DNA from: Cynocephalus volans | Lineage: Eukaryota; Chordata; Mammalia; Dermoptera; Cynocephalidae | Direction: 5' to 3' | Assembly (NCBI RefSeq): GCF_027409185.1 | Contig: NC_084478.1 | Span: 82,319,624 to 82,383,623, forward strand | Length of the DNA: 64,000 nt | Shown here: positions 37,726-48,035 of the stretch, in pieces | Layout: every line of letters starts with the position of its first letter | Numbering within the stretch: the stretch's first letter is position 1 | Program-made: the position numbers and the translations under genes | The notes under the pieces: model-generated | Told to the model about the DNA's origin: nothing | Database searches by the model: none | What the model saw: only the letters and a program-made list of their open reading frames with translations

Positions 37726-39100
37726 GATAACTACAGCAAAGGGGCCCGGCCTGCCCTCAAAACAAACCCCGAAGAACCTTTACTGTTCTATCTCATAGAG
37801 GCAAGAAAAATAGACAGGAGAGACTTCAAGCTGCCTCCGCCTCCTCTGTGAAATAACAGGAAAGATACACCCATGTTCCTGACTTTGTCATACACAATAA
37901 CAGTAGCCACAGTTAAAAGGTGCCCAATCTTTGTGTGTGGGAGGGGTTTGGAGAGAGAAATTTCATAAAGGCCAAGATTAATGGTATGAAGAAGTCTATA
38001 TTTACCAGGTATACATTGGAAGTATCTCCTGATTTAAATTTCCTTATATTTGTAAGTTGTCTGTTTGCTTGTATTCTGTCAACCCCAGAGAAAAGCAAAT
38101 GAATATCTACCATCATTCCTAGGAGAAAGATTTAACATTAGAGGAGGGTCCTGTCTAGATGGGAGATGGAGAGAAAAAAACTCATACCTTCCTCTCCAGT
38201 TGACTGTAGAAAGATGAAACAGAAATAAGAGAAGCATAGGCAATGTTACAAACTTACCTCTCTGGACCAAAATCTGGAGGACAACGCATGTTCAATAGTG
38301 GAAGAATAAGTCACCAGGGGAGATGCTTTTGTTCCACTTTTGGTTTGTAACTCTGTGAAAGTACATCATAACCAAATGGGATAGAAGAGTGGACAGGCAG
38401 CAATTAAGAGACAGAGTGAGCATTTCCTAGCCACTCTCAGCTCTAATGTGACATGGAAGGGCCAAGAAGTTCCCTTTTGTTCTAGAGGGATGGATGTGAC
38501 CTTCAGAGTTGGCGAAAGGATGAAGCCAATCTCTGAGTTTCCACATGTGAGGAAGGCAGTTCTGGGACAAGGTCTGACCAACCACATTTCATTGTCCCCG
38601 GTGAGTGCATCCTCCCAGTGTCATAAAGTAATGTAAGCCCCTATACATCCAGATGACATTGTGGAAGGGTAGGTGAGAAATGTGAAATACAGACTAACAC
38701 ACAGGAGTCTGTTATTTATAGTGAATTGAAGTTATTGAATAGCAAAGAGTTTACTGCATTGATTAAAATTAAGGCTTTTGTTTCCCTGCTACCCTGTGGA
38801 GTGAAAATAGACATGGAATTAAGATTAGATCAGTTATAAGCAATAAAAAGATACACTTTCGTTGCACATCTTAGTATAGTGTTAGTAAATTTGCATGCAT
38901 GTATTAACATGTACAAAAATAAGTGTAGAAAATAAATCAAAATATTAACATGCTTATTTTGGGGGGAGTGGGTATATGGATTTTGTCTTTAATTAATGTA
39001 TTTTTTCTAGTATTTTCCAAATGTCCTCCAATGAACATATTACTTTTATGATCAAAAAAAAGATCACTTTTTAAACATGAAACAATGAAATTGTTATTAA
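37726..39100. other. No gene recognised
   Basis: Lies downstream of NAP1L2. It contains only short, unconvincing ORFs on both strands, and no repeat that I can name. Confidence 0.4.
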
Positions 39101-39102
39101 TT

Positions 39103-39884
39103 TTATTTTGCACTGAAAGAACATGAAATATCTTTTCAAGATGGTAAAATGATCACTTTCAATGAATGATTCAGTATACTATAGGAAAAGAGAATTATAC
39201 ATTGTAATCATGGTTTACACAATTACACAGAACATTATGTGCAAATTTTTGAAAATACTGTGATTAATGCTTCACTGAATAAATAATAACCTCAATCCAC
39301 TAAGTTTTATTATTTATCACAGTCCCATAAAATACAAGAGCTTATGAGCAAGCTGTCATTAATAATAAATGTGGTTTTGCCTGAAATTCTTAACCATACA
39401 CAGGCCTCTTTTTAAGCATTCAAGTTCTAAATTCTACTGCATTTCTATTGCAAAATGAAGCAGGCATAATAAAATTAAACCCACTAGCTAAAGGACTAAG
39501 AAAACAAAAATACAAAAAATGAACAACAGCAAAAATGCTTGGGTTAGTTCCCAAGATTTTCTTTCGAAATAAATATTGATCTCATTTAGCATTTCTGATA
39601 ATATTCACAGCCACAGATTAATAGCTACATGACAAAAGGACTTCAGAAGGATTAAACTACACAATACTATATTAATGTCTTAAATCATTTACCACAGTTT
39701 ACATTTCTTAAAAACATTCTACTGCTAAAATGCAAGGTCAAATTAATTAGTATTTGAACTTTCTTCTTCTGAAACATGCGTTTTAACTGACAGTACAAAA
39801 AAAAAAATAAAGAGCACAATACTTCTTATATCTTGAGTAACTAGAACTAGGGCAGTTAATTTCAAGGCTATGTAATACTCTGCT
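39103..39884 (-). other. NAP1L2: Probable NAP1L2 3' UTR
   Basis: AT-rich sequence following the NAP1L2 stop codon. On the minus strand AATAAA hexamers occur near 39305 and 39103, so the transcript could end just past either. The extent is an inference from these signals. Confidence 0.5.
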
Positions 39885-41262
39885 TTAGCGATCAATGTCT
39901 TCTACCAATGCCTCAAGATTTTTGTAACAGGCTTTAACCTCCTCAACTGCAGCCATCCAATTATCGTAAATAATTTTGTCATAAATTGCATCATTAACTT
40001 CTCTAACTACCCCCTCCTGCTGAAATTCAAGTGCATCACCTGAGAAAAATAATACCAATCTTGGGATTATGTAAGTACGTAAATTGTGACCAAGTAAAAA
40101 ATCATCATTTCTGTGTCTTCCATTTGAGCTGATTCCACGTGGAGAGAAGAAATTGAAGAATGAATCCTTGGGAAAATCTTCAGTCACAGTTAGGATTGTT
40201 CCCCAGATTCGATGCTTCTGATGCTTCTTGATGGTTTTCAAAGTGACATTCTTTGCTTCATTCCAATCTATCTCACAGCCTGTGGAATATTCAATCGCAG
40301 TTCCCCTATAAGGATGGGGATCATAATGTCCTAAACTTGACTTCAGCACATAGGTCTTTGTCAACAGCTCATTTTTGAAATATTCATTGGGTTCGAAGTG
40401 AAATTCTAGTGTGAAACAGAGGCTCGTCAGGATCTGAAAGCCTCACTTTAACATCTGTCAGGAGCTTCAGAATAGGCTCATCGTATTTCTTAATCAAAGG
40501 AGTGAGTGTGTCAACGTTTTTTAAAACAGTCAGCCAAAAATCAGGAATTCCCTCAGGATCCTCTTCTTTATTCTCTTCTCCAGTAGCCTCCGTGTCGTTG
40601 TCGTCGTCCTCCTCCTCTTCCTCCACAGCATAATCATAATAATAGTCCTCATAACCACCATCCTCACCCGCGTACTCATGTACCATACCCTCCTCATTAC
40701 CATACATCTCATCCTCATCATACATGTCCTCGTTATCATAGTCCTCCGAGTCTGACTTATATTCACATTCCTCTTCTGTGGGTTCATAGATCGCATTGAT
40801 GATCTGACGTCTTTTCTCCAATAAGGGTTGATACATTTCAGCAAACTTTCTTTCAGTGTCATGAAATTCCCTCAAGAATTTGGATTCTAAATTGGCCGCT
40901 CTAGTTTGAAGTTTTTTAAGGGCTAACACACGATACTTAACTTTCACTGGCAGACTTTCAACAAAGTCTGTATCTAAAAGATAACCGATAAGTCCTTTTG
41001 GACGTTCTGGGTCTGAGTCCTCATCAGTTTCTCCACCTTTTTCCCCGTCTTCCCCCAACCCAGCAGCAACATCTTCACCTTTCCCCCCTTCTCCGCTGAG
41101 CCCAGCGGCGGTTTCTTCACCGCGCTCCCGGTGGTCTCCAGACCCAGCGGCGGCATCTTCACCGCGCTCCCGATGTTCCCCGGTCCCCTCCATCATTATC
41201 TTATGGCCAGCCTCTTTTTGACTGGATTCTGACAATCCCTTCTGATCGGCTAACTCGGCCAT
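39885..41262 (-). pseudogene. NAP1L2: NAP1L2 coding region with a frameshift
   Basis: NAP1L2 (also called BPX) is a nervous-system histone chaperone of the NAP family. It is X-linked and intronless; loss in mouse gives neural-tube defects. The ATG at 41262 has a fair Kozak context (AAAATGG). Visible parts in order: four degenerate 14-residue Gly/Glu repeats at about residues 26-81; the long NAP dimerisation helix (PVKVKYRVLALKKLQTRAAN) from about residue 105; a very acidic Asp/Glu/Tyr insert at about 165-240; the NAP core from PDFWLTVLKN on; and a C-terminus ending EALVEDIDR. At about residue 281, where the family has an L-S-F-x-L-E-F-H-F type strand, two bases are missing near 40416. The frame from the ATG then stops at 40384, giving 292 residues. 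The rest (about 180 codons, from about 40415 to 39885) is open in another frame. Coding sequence is otherwise conserved, so recent loss, a sequencing error or an assembly error are all possible. Total span is about 460 codons, the usual length. Confidence 0.93.
41017..41184 (-). repeat. NAP1L2: 42-bp tandem repeats in the NAP1L2 N-terminus
   Basis: The plus-strand block CCCAGCGGCGG(c/t)..TCTTCACC recurs at 41059 (variant), 41101 and 41143, each 42 bases apart. This encodes the 14-residue repeats with a RERGE(D/E)(A/T)AAG core. The repeat keeps the frame, so copy number can vary without harm. Confidence 0.85.
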
Positions 41263-41640
41263 TTTTCAAAGGAACGTACACGACTAAGGTGGCTACCACC
41301 GAGAGCAGGAGACCTGACCTCTGCAGGAAAAAACTCACCGAAATAACAGAAGCGGCGATGGCCGAGGCAGAGGTCGAACGAGCAGTGGCGGGCGGACTGC
41401 GGGAACGACGGTAAAGGAAGCTGCGGGGATAAAAGGCGGTGCTGAGTGAGGCTGTTGAGAGCTGGACCGAAGCAGCTGCAGCCTGGGCTAGGGTGCAGAG
41501 GGCGGCAATGTCTGCCGTGGCCGGTCGTGCAGGAGCGGGCCAAAGACTGCAGAGCCACAGTGGGCCGACCTCCACCGCAAGCAACTACTGCTGCAAAAAA
41601 AAAAAAAAAAAACGGCGCCGCAATACGATTACGCAGCTGT
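41090..41640 (-). promoter_or_regulatory. NAP1L2: CpG-rich NAP1L2 promoter and 5' UTR
   Basis: The only clearly CpG-rich block in the window apart from L1 5' UTRs; it spans the start codon and about 380 bases upstream. On the minus strand a TTTTATCC element near 41430 could serve as a weak TATA-like site. An A18 run borders the block near 41596-41613. ORFs on the opposite strand at 41439-41658 are shadows of the GC-rich sequence. The transcription start is not determined. Confidence 0.6.
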
Positions 41641-41660
41641 CTTTTGGCTAAATGCTAGTG

Positions 41661-43300
41661 GTGCAAATAACTGGCTGCGTCACCCCCTTCCCGCCCGTAA
41701 CTCTGCTCTAATCTCACTTGCTGAGCTGTAGTTGATTGACAAGCATTATGCCAATAAATTATTAGATCTATCAAGTTTCCTACTCGGTTCACCTTTCCAG
41801 GTTCTCTAATATGGCTGTTTCATACACCTCCCACTCATCCTCCACACACCCCCTCCGCGGAGTTTTCTAGAAACCTATTGTTTAGTAGTTTATTCGTATA
41901 TAAGCTAAAGTACATTATACTTTTATAATTTCAAAAGAGCTAAGAGAAAACTAGCAACTAAATTGTAGGACAATGGGAGAGGACAAGGCACCCACCCATC
42001 CTAAATCAATTTCTGTGATTTTAGCAGAGGGCTCTGGGCAGGGGAGAGGTAGGTGCTGGAGGAACTTATCAGGAGACGCTAGGTTTAAAAACACCAAAAA
42101 TTCGCATTGATGGTCTTTGGTGGTGTGACTGCCAGTGATTTAAATTTTCCATATTCTGTTTTTCTGTATTTTTGATAAGCTATACGATTTCAGTTTGGAA
42201 AATTCTGTAACATTTTCTGTGGGGGGAGAAGGAAGAGCTGAGATGGAGGTGGGGTTGAAGGAGGTCCTGTGATGAAGAGCCAATATGGTGTATCCAAATA
42301 TATGACTAGTGAACACACAAGACAGTAAACCAGTTGAGTCAGTTATCAATGACCTCAGTCCTAATACTGACTTTCCACTTCCTCTTTCTTGATGCTGGCT
42401 TTAAAACTCACTGGAAATTTAAAATAGAAAAGCCAAAATATAAAATAAATTTATTTTTAAAAATCATAACCTCTGCTTGATACTTTTGAGTTAATTGGAA
42501 ATAATCTAACTCTCAGCATTAAAGAGATGGTTAAAAATATGACAGAATATTTATAAAATGTAATACGATGCAATAATTAAAAGTTTCCTCTAGGTAAGAA
42601 TCATTGGTGATGTCTATTTTCTCCAAATTTCCAATTCTGATCATTTATTAGTTGAACAATTTAAAAAATTTAAAGTGACTATTATTTTCCAGATTTAAAA
42701 AATAATTTGTATTGCATTACTGTCACAGAGATAAACACTGTTTACATATTGTTGTAATTATTTCCAGATTCTGTCAGTTTGTAGGTAAATTTTTCTTTTC
42801 ACTTATTTTGTTTCTGCATACTGCATACCATTACAGTATTTATAAAGTTCAATTTTCAGGCTCATGTCTTAGTCTGGTAGTTCCATAGTTATGAGTCCCA
42901 TCCATTCCAAGTTTTCCTTTTCTGGTTCTGAAGTTGCAACATTCCTGTAGTTTTCTGATAATAAATACCATATAAGCTCATTTTAGAAAATGAAGAAATT
43001 TTTACAGTATAACAGAAATCACTAGTAATCTCACAACCCTTAGGGCACCAATGTGGGCATTTTCGTCCTTTCTAACTTGTTTATACACATATTCGTGTTT
43101 TAGGCTGGAGGCTTTTAAAAATAAAACTGGATAGACTTTTTTATAAACCTTATAAACTTTTTCCTCTTGTCAGGATATCCCAATGTCCTAACATGCTCTC
43201 CAAGAATGTAATTTTAAAGTAAAATTCATTGTTATTTAAATATATTATACAGTTAAACTAAACTATTATAAACGATAAAAAGAAAGTATCTTCATCTACT
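41661..43300. other. Single-copy-looking sequence upstream of NAP1L2
   Basis: AT-rich, without a recognisable gene, RNA or repeat. One weak minus-strand ORF (42140-42349) has no known domain. May contain distal regulatory sequence, but nothing specific is visible. Confidence 0.4.
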
Positions 43301-43359
43301 TTTAAGATTGTAGAGTCCTCAGAGTCATACACACAGTCACAGAAACCATAAGAGGAATG

Positions 43360-44425
43360 ATGTGTTTCATTACATAAAACAAAAAAGATATGCCATCAAA
43401 GGCATAGGGAACAAAACAAAAATAGGGATAAATTGGACTTCTTCAAAATTAAAAACTTTTGTGCATCAGTGGACACTAACAAGAGAATTAGAAGGCAGCC
43501 CACAGAATAGAAGGAAACATTTGCCAATAATATATCTGATAGAAGATTAATATCTAGAATATATAACTCCTACAAATCAATAACCAAAAGAACAAACAAA
43601 CCAATTCAAAAATGAGCAAAGGACTTCAATAGAGATCTCTCCAAAGAAGAGAAACAGGTGGCCAATAAGGATGTAAAAAGATGCTCAACATCACTTATTA
43701 TGGAAATACAAATTAAAACAACAATGAGATACTACTTCACACCCATTAGGACAGCTATTATAAAAAAAAAACAAAACTCAGAAAATAATAAGTGTTGGTG
43801 AGGATGTGGAAAAATTAGAACACTTGTGCATTGCTGAGGAATGTAAAATGATACAGCCACAGTGGAAAGCAGTTTGGTGGCTCCTCAAAACATTAAACAT
43901 AGAATTACCATATAATCCAGCAATTCCAATTCTGGGTATATATCCAAAAAGTCAAAAGCATGGTCTCAAGCAGATATTTGTACACCCATGTTTATAGCAG
44001 CATTACTCACAATAGCCAAAAGATGGAAACAACCCAAATGTGCATTGATGGACGAATGGATAAACAATATGATATGAAATTGTGACTCATGCTACAACAT
44101 GGATGAATCTTGAAAACTTTAAGCTAAATGAAATAAGCCACACACAATACTGTATGATTCCACTTATGTGAGATATCTATAGCAGCCAAATTCATAGAGA
44201 CAGAAAGTGCATTTGTGATTGCCAGGGGCTGGGGGCAGGAGGGAATGGAAATTATTGTTTAATTGGTAGGAAGTTTCAGTTCAGTAAAACGAAAATGTTC
44301 TGAAGATAGATGATGATGATGGTTCACAACAATGTGAATGTACTTAATGCCCCTGAATTGTAAACTTAAAAATAGTTAAAATGGTAAATTTTATGACATG
44401 TATATTTTACTATAATAAAAAACAT
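43360..44425 (+). mobile_element. Old L1 3' half (L1MA/L1MB-like)
   Basis: Degenerate ORF2 C-terminus (ATAAATTGGACTTCTTCAAA, then ACACTTGTGCATTGCTGAGG) followed by a 3' UTR with TAATTGGTAGGAAGTTTCAG and a final TACTATAATAAAAAAC. It is a close relative of the element at 12.9-14.7 kb. Confidence 0.78.
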
Positions 44426-44539
44426 TAAGAAAAACAAACCAACAAACAAAAACATAAACAATATTATAAGTAAGATGAGAACTAAACAAAAATAGGTGAA
44501 ATAGGTATATAACACACACACGTGCAAAACAAAAAATGG

Positions 44540-44820
44540 TTACTATATAAAGAAAATTGTCAATGGCTAAAATTTAAGAAGTCTAACAATTCCAAATTTG
44601 GGCAAAATGTAGAGAACTTGGGGCTTTTAGATATTGTTACTGGGAGGGTAAATTGGTATAAAACCTTTGGAAAACTGTTTGACAGTACCTCCTAAATCTA
44701 AGCAAGTGCCATTCCTAGAACCCAGAAATTCCACATTTAGGTGTACACACAAAAAGGCATGTATAATAATGTTCATGTCAGCTTTATTTGTATTTTTAAA
44801 ATAACTCTATACAATACATC
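44540..44820 (+). mobile_element. Very old L1 ORF2 C-terminal fragment
   Basis: GAACTTGGGGCTTTTAGATA, GGGAGGGTAAATTGGTATAA and AACTGTTTGACAGTACCTCC match the L1 ORF2 C-terminal region. No frame survives. It faces the opposite way to the next L1 fragment. Confidence 0.55.
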
Positions 44821-45940
44821 TTTTCACGTGCATGAGTCAATGATTTTTAAAATTAAAACTATCAAGTTGTACAATCACCACTGTATCAGTCCATTTTGTG
44901 TTGCTATAACAGAATACCTGAGACTGGGCAATGTATAAAGAACAGAGGTTTGTTTGGCTTACTATTCCAGGATAGCTACATCTGGCACAGGCCTCAGGCT
45001 GCTTCTACTCATTGTGGAAAGCGGCAGGCAAGCAGTGGGTACAAGCAGATCACATGGCAAGAGGAAGTAAGAGAGAGAGAGGGAGGTGCCAGGGTCTTTT
45101 AAACAACCACCTCTTGCAGAAACTAATAGAGTGAGAACACACTCACTACCCCCATCCCCCAGGGAGAGCATTAATCCATTCATGAGGGATCTGCACCCGC
45201 TCAAACAGCTCCCAACACCACCACATTGGGGATCAGATTTCCACATGAGTTCTGGGAGGACAATACATCCAAACTGCATCAACCACCATGAATCAGTTTT
45301 AGGACATGTTCATATTCCCAATATCATCCTTCATGAACAATTGCTGTTAATTACCATTACACCTTCTACTCCTGCAATAGGCACTGCCAATCTACTTTCT
45401 GTCTTTATAGCCTTGCCCTCTTTGGGTATTTCATTTAAATGGAATCATACGACCTGTAGTCTTATTTGTCTGGCTTCTTTCACTGAAAATAAAGATTTGG
45501 GGATTTATGTATGCTGTAACATGTATCCATAGTTGGTTCCTTTTCATCCTGAATAGCATTTAAGTATATGCATATACCACACTATGTTTATTTTTTCACC
45601 ATCTGATGTACATATAAGCTGTTTCCAACTAGCCGTTAGAATTATGCTGCAATGAACATTTCCGTGCAAATCTTTTTAATTATAGTCATTCTAGTGGGTA
45701 CAAAATGGTATCCCATGGTTGTTTAATTTGTATTTCTCTAATGATTATATTTTAATGTGCTTATCAGCCATTCATCTATATTTTGGTATAATGTCTTAAA
45801 ACCTTTTGCCCATTTGAATTTGGTTTGTCTTTTTATTATCAAGGTATAAGAGTTCTATGCATATGTTGGTTATAAATCCTTTATCAGATATATGTTTTGC
45901 AATATTTTCCACCAGTAAGTATGTTGCATGTCTTTTTTTA
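44821..45940 (-). mobile_element. Old L1M 3' end, split by a MaLR LTR
   Basis: The reverse of an L1M 3' UTR and ORF2 end. It starts on the left of the LTR (AAAACTATCAAGTTGTACAA), resumes at 45287 and continues with TTTGGGTATTTCATTTAAAT, TTCACCATCTGATGTACATA and TCCTTTATCAGATATATG. Confidence 0.65.
44882..45281 (-). mobile_element. MaLR LTR (THE1/MST-like), complete
   Basis: A 400-bp solo LTR in reverse orientation, from TGTATCAGTCCATTTTGTGT to AACTGCATCA. Its body has GCCTCAGGCTGCTTCTACTC and CATTGGGGATCAGATTTCC. It is flanked by a perfect 5-bp duplication, accac (44877-44881 and 45282-45286), as expected for ERVL-MaLR. It is inserted in an old L1M. Confidence 0.92.
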
Positions 45941-46083
45941 ATTTTAATTTTTCTTTTTTCTTTTTCTAAATTTGTTTTTATTTTTTATTTTATTTTTTTA
46001 TTTTGGTAAAACATGTATAACACAAGAGTTTCCATTTTAAGCATTTTTAAACATATATGCTTTTATTATGTTGAAGTAGTTTC
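45940..46083. other. T-rich stretch ending in a 32-bp L1 copy
   Basis: A low-complexity T-rich run (about 45945-46008), then sequence to 46051 of unclear origin. 46052-46083 is an exact copy of L1 RT-region sequence at 47996-48027. Confidence 0.6.
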
Positions 46084-46735
46084 AGTGGCAATGGACAACA
46101 AGACTCTCTCCCTCTGGGCTGGGCTCCAGAGAGCAGCACTCAAGTTGAAGGGTGGTCTTCCTATTTCTGGGCCAGAAGTGCTGTCTTATTGTTCTTTATC
46201 TTCTCCAGCTGCTTAGCCAGGTGACTGCTGGTCGTCTCCATCTCCTCTATCTTGTCTGATGCTGTTTATAACTCTCATTGTAACATCCTCTTTTCTGCTT
46301 TCAGTTCATCTTCAGCTTCCTCAGAATTTTCAGCAGCAGTTTTATATCTCAGCACCTATCCCTCAAGCTGGCTAACACTTTGCTCCAAGGTGATTATATC
46401 TTGTTCAGCTTTTTAAAGCTTAAATTTGTATTTACTAATTTGTCTATTGGCATCTCTCTGCATTTCAATGAACTGCCAGTCTGAGCCTTTCTGCAGTCCT
46501 GCCAGGTCACCCAGTGTGCCATCATTCCTGAGGCATTTCCTCTAACTGTAGGTTCAGTCTTCTAAGCTGTGATAGTAGCTCTTCATTTTTTCAAGCAAGT
46601 TTTCGTGGTTTTACATTTAGTAGCCCTTTTTGTACTGACTCCAAGACTTGAGCAGCTTCCTGAGACACAACAGTGATGTCTCCAATCACTGGTTCATGAT
46701 TGATATCACCACTGGGAGACATTGGGGATTATAAC
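46084..46735 (-). pseudogene. LRRFIP-family processed pseudogene
   Basis: Read on the minus strand this contains decayed coding sequence with no introns. Traces include [60 protein letters not shown] and [19 protein letters not shown]. These resemble the C-terminal coiled coil of LRRFIP1/LRRFIP2, proteins that bind Flightless-I; LRRFIP2 looks the closer. Stops and frameshifts are frequent. The missing introns indicate retrotransposition. The 3' UTR side lies toward 46084. No poly(A) tail or target-site duplication was found. Family assignment is from memory of the proteins. Confidence 0.7.
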
Positions 46736-46743
46736 TAGGCCAC

Positions 46744-47146
46744 TGATGGAGATTGGATGTGTTGTCCTCCCAAAACTCATGTAGAAGTCTGATCCCCAAT
46801 GTGGCAGTGTTGGGAGCTGCTTGAGTCATGGGGTCGGATCCCTCATGAATGGATTAATTCTCTCCCTGAAGGGTGGGGGTAGTGAGTGAGTTCTTGCCTT
46901 ATTAATTCCTGTGGGAGCTGGTTGTTTAAATGGAACCTGGCACCTCCTCTCTCCCTGGATTCCTCTCACCATGTGATCTGCTTGTACCTGCTGGCTGCCT
47001 GCCACTTTCCACTGTGAGTAGAAGCAGCCTGAGGCCTGTGCCAGATGCAGCTGTCCCAGAATCGTGAGCCAAATAAACCTCTTTTCTTCATAAATTACCC
47101 AGTTTCGGGTATTCTGTTATAGCAACACAAAAACAGATTAATAAAA
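46744..47146 (+). mobile_element. MaLR LTR (THE1/MST-like)
   Basis: A plus-strand LTR: TGATGGAGATTGGATGTG start, ATCCCTCATGAATGG, GGGAGCTGGTTGTTTAAA and GAGCCAAATAAACCTCTTTT, with an end near CAGATTAATAAAA. The flanks show no 5-bp duplication, which suggests that later rearrangement removed an original flank. Confidence 0.88.
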
Positions 47147-47310
47147 CATCTCTCTGCATTTCAATGAACTGCAAGTCTAAGCCTTTCTGTAGTCCTGCCA
47201 GGTCACTGGTGAGCCATCATTCCTGAGGCACTTCCTCTAACTGCAGCTTCAGTTTTCTAAGCTGTGATAGTAGATACAACAGAGATGGCTTCAAGGATTG
47301 TTTGCTTGAA
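47147..47310 (-). pseudogene. Second LRRFIP pseudogene piece (partial duplicate)
   Basis: 47147-47272 repeats 46451-46579 (starting CATCTCTCTGCATTTCAATG) with roughly ten differences. The remaining bases match more distant parts of the first copy (ACAACAGAGATGGCTTC against ACAACAGTGATGTCTCC). It is therefore a diverged, internally deleted copy of part of the LRRFIP pseudogene, on the other side of the LTR. Confidence 0.75.
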
Positions 47311-48035
47311 ATTATTTTGACTATTCGGGGGCTTTTGTGGTTCCCTATGAATTAAAGAATTGGGTTTTTTTCTGTTTATGTAAAAATATCATTGGGATTT
47401 TGATAGGATTGCATTGAATTAGTAGATTGCTTTGGGTAATATTGACATCGCCATTGTTAACAATATTAAATCTTATAATCTTTGAGCACATCATCTTTCC
47501 ATTTATTTATGTCTTTTTAAATTTCTTTCAGTGATGTTCTGTAGTTTACATTGTACATTTCTTTCACTTCCTTGGTTAAGATAACTCCTAACTACTTTAT
47601 TCTATTTGATGCTATTATAAATATATTTGCTTTTCTTAATTTCCTTTTAGGATTGTTCATTGTTAGTGTATAGCTATGTAACTGATATTTGTGCTAATTT
47701 TGTGTCCTGCCTCTTTACTGAATTCACTTATTAGATCTAACAGGGTTTTTTTCCAAAATCTTTACTGTTTTCTACATATTAGATCATATCATCTGCAAAC
47801 ACAAATAATATTACTTCTTCTTTCCAACTTGGATGACCTTTATTTCTTTCTCTTGCCTAAATGCTCTAGCTAGAGCTTCCCATACTATACTGAATAGAAG
47901 TGAAAAGTGGGCATCCTTCCCTGTTCCTCATCTTAGAGGAAAAGCTTTCAGTCTTTCACCAATGGGTATGATGATGGTGGTCACTGTGCATTTTCCATAT
48001 ATGCTTTTATTATGTTGAAGTAGTTTCCTTCTCTT
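47311..48035 (-). mobile_element. Old L1 ORF2 fragment (part 1)
   Basis: Reverse L1 ORF2 from the thumb region (ATTTTGACTATTCGGGGGC) through the RT catalytic segment (CATATCATCTGCAAACACAA at about 47790) to TAGTTTCCTTCTCTTCTTAG. The continuation is at 50222, beyond a nested L1. Confidence 0.75.

Noticed and set aside
40530-40862. Met/Arg-rich 110-codon minus-strand ORF
   Set aside because: It is an alternative-frame shadow of the acidic repeat region of NAP1L2.
41439-41658. Two plus-strand ORFs overlapping the NAP1L2 promoter, in different frames
   Set aside because: They are antisense shadows in a CpG-rich block, running through an A18 run. A bidirectional promoter is possible but nothing else supports a transcript.
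45086-45532. 148-codon plus-strand ORF
   Set aside because: It runs across the MaLR LTR boundary into old L1M sequence and has no domain; chance ORF.
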